DNA of 64,000 nt from Chryseobacterium pennipullorum (GTDB taxonomy: Bacteria; Bacteroidota; Bacteroidia; Flavobacteriales; Weeksellaceae). The stretch is from contig NZ_QNVV01000007.1 in the NCBI RefSeq assembly GCF_003384725.1, positions 147,988-211,987 on the forward strand, written 5' to 3'. Numbering within the stretch: the stretch's first letter is position 1; every line of letters starts with the position of its first letter. Below the pieces are notes generated by a model, which did not search any database, was not told where the DNA came from, and worked only from the letters and a program-made list of their open reading frames with translations. Shown piece after piece: positions 1 to 7,356 of the stretch. The translations under genes and the position numbers were made by a program.

Positions 1-242
1 TTGGGTTCAGATTTGTATTTTTTTCTGTAAAAATCAGCGACCTTTCTATTCAGAATAGCCATCAGCCAGGTGAGGGGCTGGCTTTTTCCTTCAAAAGAAT
101 CGTATGCCGAATAAGCAGCCAGAAAAACTTCCTGAACGATGTCCTGAGCATCTTCTTTATCCGACAGCACATACAGCGCTCTCCTTAAAAGCGGCTCTGA
201 ATATTGCTCGACCCAGCTTTTCAGAGTTTCGTTTTTTGTCAT
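1..242 (-). CDS. ECF RNA polymerase sigma factor, partial (N-terminus only)
   Basis: Reading the minus strand from the ATG at 242 gives about 80 residues that run off the window edge. The protein starts MTKNETLKSWVEQYSEPLLR. It contains the sigma-70 region 2 signature DKEDAQDIVQEVFLAAY, followed by the PLTWLMAILNRKVADFYRKK stretch typical of ECF sigma factors. Such factors direct RNA polymerase to extracytoplasmic stress promoters. Region 4 and any anti-sigma gene lie outside the window. The gene's 5' end and upstream region are duplicated at about 390-597. The family call is firm; the stimulus is unknown. Confidence 0.9.
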   Translation of the reverse strand, partial: MTKNETLKSWVEQYSEPLLRRALYVLSDKEDAQDIVQEVFLAAYSAYDSFEGKSQPLTWLMAILNRKVADFYRKKYKSEP

Positions 243-374
243 TAAACTATGTGATTTTTTATCTTATTCAGATGATAACGAAGATAGGAAGTTAAGTGGA
301 TAAATACAAAATTATATGCTTTCCAGCATGATGTCATCCTAAACCTTATAGGTTTTGAAAACCTATAAGGTTTC
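208..374. repeat. Direct duplication, copy 1 (sigma gene start plus upstream region)
   Basis: This stretch covers the first codons of the sigma gene and about 130 bp upstream. It aligns with 420-597 at high identity, including a shared block containing TTATATGCTTTCCAGCATGA and a terminal palindrome. Copy 1 is attached to the intact gene. Confidence 0.75.
341..373. repeat. Dispersed palindrome, copy A
   Basis: A perfect inverted repeat with arms AAACCTTATAGGTTTT and AAAACCTATAAGGTTT around a single G. Related palindromes occur at 564-595, 55583-55613 and 55633-55662, so this is a dispersed intergenic repeat and not a gene-specific operator. Confidence 0.8.
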
Positions 375-389
375 TGAAAAAGCAACTAC

Positions 390-465
390 AAATTTAATTG
401 CAAGCTTTTAAAAATGATTCTGAATAGTGCTTTACTTAGCTTCTCAGACTTTTATTTTTGGTCAT
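390..465 (-). pseudogene. Decayed duplicate of the sigma factor 5' end
   Basis: From the ATG at 465 the minus strand reads MTKNKSLRS, a stop, then VKHYSESFLKACN and another stop. This matches the intact neighbour's start (MTKNETLKS-W-VEQYSEPLLRRAL), with the Trp codon changed to a stop. The similarity continues upstream of both start codons. The fragment is therefore a non-functional partial duplication, not a gene. Confidence 0.7.
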
Positions 466-597
466 TAGCCTACTTGATTTTTCATTTTACCCAAGTGATA
501 ACGAAAATAGGAACTTAAGTCCATAAATGCAAAATTATATGCTTTCCAGCATGATGTCATCCTAAACCTTATAGGTTTTGAAAACCTAAAGGTTTCT
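420..597. repeat. Direct duplication, copy 2 (degenerate)
   Basis: This is the second copy of the block at 208-374. It carries more substitutions and a one-base loss in the right arm of its palindrome (CCTAAAGG in place of CCTATAAGG). It lies between the sigma gene and alaS and accounts for most of the 242-750 gap. Confidence 0.75.
564..595. repeat. Dispersed palindrome, copy B
   Basis: Same palindrome family as 341-373, inside the second copy of the upstream duplication. The right arm has lost one base. Confidence 0.75.
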
Positions 598-700
598 AAA
601 ATATTTCTTGCACATGATAAAAGAAAGAAATTTCTTCCAAGCAAGATCTGCACACCATTCAAAACATAACTTAAAATTATTACACATCACTTAAAAATAG

Positions 701-708
701 TAAATTTG
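701..708 (+). promoter_or_regulatory. Candidate -7 element for alaS
   Basis: TAAATTTG matches the Bacteroidota -7 consensus TAnnTTTG, 43 bp upstream of the alaS start. No clear TTG element lies 17-23 bp further upstream, so the call rests on the -7 box alone. Confidence 0.45.
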
Positions 709-750
709 CATCTTATCAAAATTTGATCCTAAAAAAGCAAAAGCAATACT

Positions 751-3354
751 ATGACATCACAAGAGATACGTCAAAAATTTTTAGATTATTTCAAAAGTAA
801 GGAGCACCTTATCGTTCCTTCGGCTCCTATCGTGCTGAAAGACGATCCTACCCTTATGTTTTCCAACTCCGGAATGACGCAGTTCAAGGATTTTTTCCTT
901 GGTTACAAAACCCCTACTGCCCCTAGAATTGCCGATACACAAAAGTGTCTTAGAGTTTCGGGGAAGCACAATGACCTGGATGATGTAGGTAGGGACACCT
1001 ACCATCACACCATGTTTGAAATGTTGGGAAACTGGTCTTTCGGGGATTACTTCAAAAAAGAGGCTATTGCTTTTGCCTGGGAATTACTGACTGAAGTATA
1101 CGGAATTCCAAAAGAGAATCTCTATGTAACAATTTTTGAAGGCGATGCTTCCGAAAATCTGGACAGAGACCAGGATGCTTATGATTTTTGGAAATCTCAC
1201 ATTTCTGAGGATCGTATCATCAATGGGAATAAAAAAGATAACTTCTGGGAAATGGGTGAAAGTGGGCCATGTGGACCGTGTTCGGAAATCCATATCGACC
1301 TTAGGAGTGCTGAAGAAAAAGCAGCCGTTCCCGGCATTACATTGGTTAACCAGGACCATCCACAGGTAGTGGAAGTATGGAACCTGGTTTTCATGGAATT
1401 CAACAGAAAGGCAGATAAGTCCCTGGAAAAACTTCCGGCTCAGCACGTAGATACAGGGATGGGATTTGAGCGTCTTTGTATGGCTCTTCAGGGAAAGTCG
1501 TCCAATTATGACACTGATGTTTTCACTCCGCTTATCTCCAAAGTTGAAGAGCTTTCCGGTAAGAAATATACAGGAATTCTGGATGACGAAAAAGATATTG
1601 CCATCCGTGTTGTGGTAGACCATATCAGAGCGGTTTCTTTTGCTATCGCAGACGGACAGCTTCCTTCTAACGGAGGAGCCGGTTATGTAATCAGAAGGAT
1701 TTTGAGAAGAGGTATTTCTTATGCCTACAGATTCTTAGATATGAAAGACCCTTTCCTTTACCAGCTGGTTCCTGTTCTGCAGGAACAAATGGGCCCTTTC
1801 TTCCCGGAAATGGAAAAACAAGGAAAATTGGTTGCTGAAGTAATCAAAAGTGAAGAAGATTCATTCTTAAAAACAATTGAAAACGGCCTTATACGGGTAG
1901 AAAAACTGATCCAGCAGACGATCGCAGAAAGCCTGAAAGTATTACCTAGTGAAGAAGTCTTTGAACTGTACGACACGTATGGTTTCCCAGATGATTTAAC
2001 AAGAATTATTGCTGAAGAAAAAGGGTTGACTATTGATGAGGCAGGCTTCAAAGCTGAAATGGAAAAACAAAAGCTCCGTTCAAAAGCGGATTCTGCTCAG
2101 AAAGTATATGACTGGGTAACTCTTGAAGATAAACCTGAAACGTTTGTAGGATATGACCAGACAGAATCTGAAACGTATATCACAAGATACAGAAAGGTAG
2201 AGAATAAAGACGGCGAATTTTATCAGGTGGTGCTAAGCAGCTCTCCTTTCTACCCTGAAGGAGGTGGACAGGTTGGTGATAAAGGGGTTCTTGAAAATGC
2301 TGTGGAAAGCTTTGAAGTACTAGAAACTAAAAAAGAGAATGGACTGATCATTTCTTTGATCAATGGTCTTCCTAAAGATGCAGGTGCCGTTTTCTATGCT
2401 AAAGTAAACGCTTCTGAAAGAAAGAATTCACAGGCTAACCACTCTGTAACACACCTTTTGCATGAAGCTTTAAGAGAGGTTTTAGGAAATCATGTAGAGC
2501 AAAAAGGATCCTATGTAGGTCCCGATTACCTGCGTTTTGACTTCTCCCACTTCAACAAAATGACTGAACAGGAATTAGCATTAATTGAAGAGAAAGTAAA
2601 CCACAAAATCAAAGATAGCATTGCTTTACAGGAATTCAGAAGTATTCCGATTCAGGAGGCTCTGGATAAAGGAGCTATGGCTTTATTTGGTGAAAAGTAC
2701 GGAGACCGTGTGAGAATGATCCAGTTTGGAAGTTCAAAAGAACTTTGTGGTGGAACTCACGTAAAAAATACGATCGAAATCGGTCATTTTAAAATTGTTT
2801 CTGAAGGATCTGCAGCAGCAGGAATCAGAAGAATCGAAGCCATTTCGGGAGATAAATCTGAAGAATATTTCACTAACCTTGAAAAGCAGATCAATCAACT
2901 TTCTCAACTGTTAAAGTCGAAAGATGTGGTACGGTCTATTGAGAAACTGATCGAGGAAAATACTTCATTAAAGACTGAGGTTGATACGCTGAAGAAAGAA
3001 AAAGCAAAAGGGGAAATCGGCGATTGGAAAAATGCTTATGAACAGAAAGGAAATAAGCAGCTTCTGGTAAAGAAAACCTCTCTGGATGCAGGTTCTGTAA
3101 AAGATATCGTATTCCAGCTGAAAAGAGAAATTCCGTCTTCTGTAACCATCATTCTTTCTGACGCTGATGGAAAACCAATGATCACGGTGGGAGTTTCTGA
3201 TGATCTGGCAGCAGATTATCAAGCAGGAGCTATCGTAAAGGATCTTGCAAAAGAAATCCAAGGTGGTGGTGGTGGAAACCCAGGTTTTGCAACAGCAGGT
3301 GGTAAAAACCTTGAAGGGTTAGATAATGCTTACCAAAAAGCGTTGAATATCTAA
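751..3354 (+). CDS. alaS: Alanine--tRNA ligase
   Basis: Charges tRNA-Ala with alanine in the cytoplasm; a class II aminoacyl-tRNA synthetase. The 867-residue length is normal. The N-terminal catalytic domain is clear (SGMTQFKDFFLG, HTMFEMLGNWSFGDYF, GPCGPCSEIH). The editing domain carries zinc ligands in HSVTH (His564, His568) and CGGTH (Cys666, His670). The C-terminal part contains the glycine-rich tail GGGGGNPGFATAGG. The ATG at 751 begins MTSQEIRQKFLDYF, the usual family start. It is a single-gene unit closed by a strong terminator. Confidence 0.98.
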   Translation: MTSQEIRQKFLDYFKSKEHLIVPSAPIVLKDDPTLMFSNSGMTQFKDFFLGYKTPTAPRIADTQKCLRVSGKHNDLDDVGRDTYHHTMFEMLGNWSFGDYFKKEAIAFAWELLTEVYGIPKENLYVTIFEGDASENLDRDQDAYDFWKSHISEDRIINGNKKDNFWEMGESGPCGPCSEIHIDLRSAEEKAAVPGITLVNQDHPQVVEVWNLVFMEFNRKADKSLEKLPAQHVDTGMGFERLCMALQGKSSNYDTDVFTPLISKVEELSGKKYTGILDDEKDIAIRVVVDHIRAVSFAIADGQLPSNGGAGYVIRRILRRGISYAYRFLDMKDPFLYQLVPVLQEQMGPFFPEMEKQGKLVAEVIKSEEDSFLKTIENGLIRVEKLIQQTIAESLKVLPSEEVFELYDTYGFPDDLTRIIAEEKGLTIDEAGFKAEMEKQKLRSKADSAQKVYDWVTLEDKPETFVGYDQTESETYITRYRKVENKDGEFYQVVLSSSPFYPEGGGQVGDKGVLENAVESFEVLETKKENGLIISLINGLPKDAGAVFYAKVNASERKNSQANHSVTHLLHEALREVLGNHVEQKGSYVGPDYLRFDFSHFNKMTEQELALIEEKVNHKIKDSIALQEFRSIPIQEALDKGAMALFGEKYGDRVRMIQFGSSKELCGGTHVKNTIEIGHFKIVSEGSAAAGIRRIEAISGDKSEEYFTNLEKQINQLSQLLKSKDVVRSIEKLIEENTSLKTEVDTLKKEKAKGEIGDWKNAYEQKGNKQLLVKKTSLDAGSVKDIVFQLKREIPSSVTIILSDADGKPMITVGVSDDLAADYQAGAIVKDLAKEIQGGGGGNPGFATAGGKNLEGLDNAYQKALNI

Positions 3355-3380
3355 AATAGAATACCTATTATAAATATTAG

Positions 3381-3415
3381 AACAGGCTGTTTCATTTTGA
3401 GACAGCCTGTTTTCG
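3381..3415 (+). terminator. Rho-independent terminator of alaS
   Basis: Arms AACAGGCTGT and ACAGCCTGTT, extended to about 13 bp with one G-U pair, enclose a 5-nt loop. A T-rich run follows. Confidence 0.85.
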
Positions 3416-3429
3416 TTTTAATCATTATT

Positions 3430-3600
3430 TTTTTTAACGATAAGCATCGCAAAGAAACATTCATTTTATTTTATATTTTTGTTCGCAAAGGCATCGTATT
3501 CAGCAAGAAACGCAATTATTTCATAGCTGAGTGTAACGTCTTTGCGGACGAAAAAATAAGAAATATAACTTTTGCGCACTCTGCGTTATCATATTATTCT
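3430..3600. repeat. Degenerate intergenic repeat rich in CGCAAAG / TTTGCG words
   Basis: Short words recur here in both orientations: CGCAAAG, TTCGCAAAGG, GTCTTTGCGG, TTTGCGCACTCTGCG. The open frame across it (3397-3609) has no gene-like character. It resembles the non-coding repeat clusters common in flavobacterial intergenic DNA and explains most of the gap between alaS and the next gene. Confidence 0.5.
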
Positions 3601-3732
3601 TATCACTAAAATTTTTATGTATACCCTGCTTTATTTATATCCGTTCTAATTATTGACCTTATCTTAACAAACCATTATCTAATCTTAAACTATTTGTTTT
3701 GTCTTCTTAAAACTCAGTTAACAATAGACCTT

Positions 3733-3740
3733 TAGTTTTG
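3733..3740 (+). promoter_or_regulatory. Candidate -7 element for the PhoX-like gene
   Basis: TAGTTTTG fits TAnnTTTG and lies 27 bp upstream of the ATG at 3768. No well-placed TTG was found upstream. Confidence 0.45.
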
Positions 3741-3767
3741 CCCTAATTGAAATTCAAAAAAGTAATT

Positions 3768-5246
3768 ATGAAAGTTAACAAAACTATTGGAACCCTACTT
3801 TTTGCTGCTCTTGCTTTACAGAGCTGCAATGATGATAACAACGGAGACGGAACTCCTCCTGTAAATGACAAAATCAAGATTGAGAATTTCTCTAAGGAAC
3901 CTGCCTTTGTTTTTGGCATGCCTGGTTTTGAAAATTTGAATATTACCACATTGATTTCAAGTTCTGATATTCTTTCAGGGTCTCCTGATTTTGTTTTCGC
4001 AGGCCAGCCGGACGGGATGGGCATTATGAAAGATCCTAATTCTGATGGTTATCTGATGATTACCAACCACGAGATCAAACAGTCTGTATCAAGAGTGTAT
4101 CTGGATAAGACTTTCAGACCTGTAAAAGGAGAATATATTTTGAATGGAACAGGAGGAATGACCAGATTATGTTCGGCAACACTGGCCACTCCGGAAACTC
4201 ATGGTTTCAGTGCTTTTCTTACCGCAGGAGAATCCGGTGAAGAAAGTATGGTACATGCGATAAACCCACTTGCTCCGGTATCTCAGGCATCAGATAAAAC
4301 CAGAGTAAAGCCTGCTCTGGGAAAAGCATCAATGGAAAATGCAGTCCCTCTGCCTAAGGATGTATCAAACGGAAAATCTTATATCATTATCGGGGAAGAC
4401 CAGTCCTACTCTACTGCACACCAATCCGCAGGACAGCTGATCATGTATGTTGGCAATACCCAAGGGGATCTGGATAACGGGAAGCTGTATGCATTAAAGA
4501 GAACCAATAACAACTATACAGAAACGGATATGACGAAAGGAAGCAGCTATGATGTAGAGTTTGTTGAAATTCCCAATGCGAAAAACCTTACCGGAGCTCA
4601 GATTAACCAGGCCAATATGAATAATAACGCCATCCGTTTTTCAAGAGTGGAAGATGTAGATTACAGAAAAGGAGCAGGAAAAGGAAGAGAAATCTACTTT
4701 ACCGCTACCGGTGAATCTTCGGATGGAGTCAATCCAAAGGCAGGTTTAACAATGTGGGGAAGGGTTTACAAGCTTGTTCTTAACTCCACCAATATGCTGA
4801 CAGGAAAACTTGAAGTGGTTGCGGAAGGTGACTCTAATCCGGGTCATAATCTGATTAATCCGGATAATTTATGCGTTACCGAGAATTTTGTTTACATCCA
4901 GGAAGACGGAGATTCCTACTATAAAAATGCCGCCCACGATTCTTACATCTGGCAGCTGAATATTGCAACAAAGCAATATAAACCATGGCTGAATATGAAG
5001 CATAACAGAAATGATTCTGCATGGCAGACGGCATACAACCAATCCGGAGATCTTCAGAAGTTCGGTTCGTGGGAATTCGGTGCTATGGTTGATGTGTCAG
5101 ACATCATCGGAGTTCCCAACACTTTTGCAGTCAACATTCATTCACACACCTGGCAGCTGGACAAATTTAAAAACCCTGATGGTTCCGGTGTGAACACCAA
5201 TAAAGAAGGCGGGCAAATTGTCATCATCAGAAACGTAGAAAAATAG
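3768..5246 (+). CDS. PhoX-like (DUF839) lipoprotein, putative secreted phosphatase
   Basis: Predicted lipoprotein of 492 residues. The ATG at 3768 is preferred over a TTG at 3747, because it gives a clean lipobox signal (MKVNKTIGTLLFAALALQSC) with Cys as the first mature residue. The mature part has features of the PhoX/DUF839 beta-propeller family: YLMITNHE, GKGREIYFTATGE, NPDNLCVTENFVYIQEDGD and a late FAVNIHSHTW. PhoX enzymes are calcium-dependent phosphatases; the substrate here is not established. A di-haem peroxidase follows 64 bp downstream in the same direction, so the two may be co-transcribed. Confidence 0.75.
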   Translation: MKVNKTIGTLLFAALALQSCNDDNNGDGTPPVNDKIKIENFSKEPAFVFGMPGFENLNITTLISSSDILSGSPDFVFAGQPDGMGIMKDPNSDGYLMITNHEIKQSVSRVYLDKTFRPVKGEYILNGTGGMTRLCSATLATPETHGFSAFLTAGESGEESMVHAINPLAPVSQASDKTRVKPALGKASMENAVPLPKDVSNGKSYIIIGEDQSYSTAHQSAGQLIMYVGNTQGDLDNGKLYALKRTNNNYTETDMTKGSSYDVEFVEIPNAKNLTGAQINQANMNNNAIRFSRVEDVDYRKGAGKGREIYFTATGESSDGVNPKAGLTMWGRVYKLVLNSTNMLTGKLEVVAEGDSNPGHNLINPDNLCVTENFVYIQEDGDSYYKNAAHDSYIWQLNIATKQYKPWLNMKHNRNDSAWQTAYNQSGDLQKFGSWEFGAMVDVSDIIGVPNTFAVNIHSHTWQLDKFKNPDGSGVNTNKEGGQIVIIRNVEK

Positions 5247-5310
5247 TTTTAATTACTCCATAATACCTAAAGTATCAATAGAAAATCTCTGTTGATACTT
5301 TTTCATACCT

Positions 5311-7125
5311 ATGAAGACACTTTCAAAATATCCGGTACTTCTTTTTTTGTACTCCGCTGTGGCACTGTTTGTACTTTATCACTGCAAAAATGACAAACAG
5401 ATGCCCATCTATGAAGACCTGGGCACTGTAAAACAGGGGATTATCAGAAACACTAATGATTTCGAAAAACAAATCAATGACCTGATAAGCCTTGTCTCTG
5501 AAAATTCTGATGAAAAACTTCTTCAGGATAAATTCGAAAGCATCCGGAAAACGTACAAAAAAATGGAATGGGCGGTGGAATATTTTCTGCCGCATTCCGC
5601 AAGATTCATCAATGGTCCAGCCCTTCCTGAAATAGAAATGGATGAGCATACAGAAATAGAGCCCGAAGGATTACAGGTTTTGGAAGAGATGCTCTACCCT
5701 TACGATCCGGAAAATAAAGCTGAAGTAATCAGAATGCTTAACAAATTAACCAATAAAAGCAACACGATAAAAACTAATTTTCAGGTCATCACGGTGAGTA
5801 AGGATCAGGTTTTTGATGCTTTAAGAGCAGAAGCTTTCAGAATTTCAAGCCTTGGAATTTCTGGTTTTGACACTCCTGTCTCCGGAGTTTTCCTGAAGGA
5901 AATGCCTTATTCTCTGAATGGAATTAAGACCACATTAGAGCAGATTTCCACCTCCCGCTCAAAAGATAGAGCTTTAAAAAGTATTGTAGCTGAGATCAAC
6001 AGAACCACTGCAGTCCTGCAAAAAAATACGGACAGGAACACCTTTGATTATGTAAATTTTATCCCTGACCACCTCAATAAGATCACGGCTCTTATGCTTG
6101 AGTTTAAAGATCAGGAGAACATCCCGGATGTTGAGGTTACGACTGCTTTGCATAAAAATGCTGCTACTTTTTTCTCTAAAAACGCATTCAATCCCAATGC
6201 TTTTGCACCCGGAAACGAGTTTGCCTACACTGAAGAAAAAGCAGCTCTTGGGCAAAAACTTTTTAACGATAATATTCTTTCCAATAACAACAATCGGAGC
6301 TGTGCAACCTGTCACATTCCTGAAAAAGCTTTTACTGACGGTCTTGCCAAATCGATGTCTCTGGAAAACTCAGAGCTGTCCAGAAATGCACCATCGCTTA
6401 ATTATGCGGGATTTCAGCATGGCCAGTTTTGGGATATGCGGAAGGAGGACCTGGAAGGGCAAAGCTCAGATGTAATTTCCAATAAAGAGGAAATGCATGG
6501 TGACCTCAATGTGATTCTTGCAAAAATCAGTCAGGATAAAACGTATCAGGCTGCTTTTAAGAAGATCTATCATTCTCAGAAAACTGAGGTCTGGCAGCTT
6601 CAGAACGTCCTGGCAAGCTATATCCGTTCTCTGGCAAAATTCAATTCCGGTTTTGATGCCTATATGAGAGGTGACAAGTCAGCGATGACCGAAGATCAGA
6701 AACGTGGTTTTAATCTTTTTGTAGGAAAAGCACAGTGTGCGATATGTCATTTTCTCCCTTTGTTTAATGGTACTGTTCCCCCTACTTTCAAAAAAACGGA
6801 ACAGGAAGTATTGGGAGTAGCTGTGAATGGCGAAAACAAAGCATTTGACAAAGATCCGGGAAGAGGAAGATTTCATGAAACAGTCGCCTCATTACAACAT
6901 TCCTTCAAAACCCCGACACTGCGAAATATCAATAAGACTGCTCCTTATATGCACAACGGCGGTTACAAAACCCTGAAAGACGTTATGAATTTTTATAACA
7001 AAGGTGGTGGGAAAGGATTTGGCTTTACCGTAGAAAACCAAACGCTTTCCGATGCTCCCCTTCAGCTTACTGATAAAGAAATACATGATATCATAGAATT
7101 TATGAAGGCATTGGATGACCGGTAA
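5311..7125 (+). CDS. Di-haem cytochrome c peroxidase family protein with helical N-terminal extension
   Basis: Periplasmic or membrane-anchored cytochrome c peroxidase/MauG-type protein of 604 residues. The N-terminus has a hydrophobic segment ending in HCKN, which may be a lipobox-like or uncleaved anchor. Two haem c sites are visible: CATCH at 331-335 and CAICH at 476-480. The C-terminal motif FKTPTLRNINKTAPYMHNGG is typical of the family. About 300 residues precede the first haem, much longer than in minimal peroxidases. This part is mostly helical and may resemble the imelysin-like extension found in some Bacteroidota homologues, which I cannot confirm. Closed by a terminator. Confidence 0.85.
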   Translation: MKTLSKYPVLLFLYSAVALFVLYHCKNDKQMPIYEDLGTVKQGIIRNTNDFEKQINDLISLVSENSDEKLLQDKFESIRKTYKKMEWAVEYFLPHSARFINGPALPEIEMDEHTEIEPEGLQVLEEMLYPYDPENKAEVIRMLNKLTNKSNTIKTNFQVITVSKDQVFDALRAEAFRISSLGISGFDTPVSGVFLKEMPYSLNGIKTTLEQISTSRSKDRALKSIVAEINRTTAVLQKNTDRNTFDYVNFIPDHLNKITALMLEFKDQENIPDVEVTTALHKNAATFFSKNAFNPNAFAPGNEFAYTEEKAALGQKLFNDNILSNNNNRSCATCHIPEKAFTDGLAKSMSLENSELSRNAPSLNYAGFQHGQFWDMRKEDLEGQSSDVISNKEEMHGDLNVILAKISQDKTYQAAFKKIYHSQKTEVWQLQNVLASYIRSLAKFNSGFDAYMRGDKSAMTEDQKRGFNLFVGKAQCAICHFLPLFNGTVPPTFKKTEQEVLGVAVNGENKAFDKDPGRGRFHETVASLQHSFKTPTLRNINKTAPYMHNGGYKTLKDVMNFYNKGGGKGFGFTVENQTLSDAPLQLTDKEIHDIIEFMKALDDR

Positions 7126-7141
7126 TGCATCCGGGATGAAC

Positions 7142-7180
7142 ATAAAAAACTCTTGAAATCTAAATTTCAGGAGTTTTTTT
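7142..7180 (+). terminator. Terminator after the peroxidase gene
   Basis: Arms AAAACTCTTGAAAT and ATTTCAGGAGTTTT (one wobble) enclose a short loop, followed by a run of Ts. Confidence 0.8.
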
Positions 7181-7333
7181 ATTGGCGTGCTTTCGCTGCT
7201 TAAGGAATGATAATCTGTATGCCTTAATATGCCTGTTTTCAGTACCTATTTTTGACAAATACAATCAACTGGAAAATTAGATTAAATCAATGTTATACTC
7301 TGTTAAAAACTTTTTTAAAACAATTAATATTAT

Positions 7334-7341
7334 TAATTTTG
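7334..7341 (+). promoter_or_regulatory. Candidate -7 element for the DUF5686 gene
   Basis: TAATTTTG fits TAnnTTTG, 15 bp upstream of the ATG at 7357. The predicted 5' UTR would be very short. No clear TTG was found upstream. Confidence 0.45.
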
Positions 7342-7356
7342 ACCTAGTTTTTTTAC

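Noticed and set aside
3397..3609. 70-codon open frame after alaS
   Set aside because: It lies in repeat-rich sequence, has no plausible start context and follows the alaS terminator.
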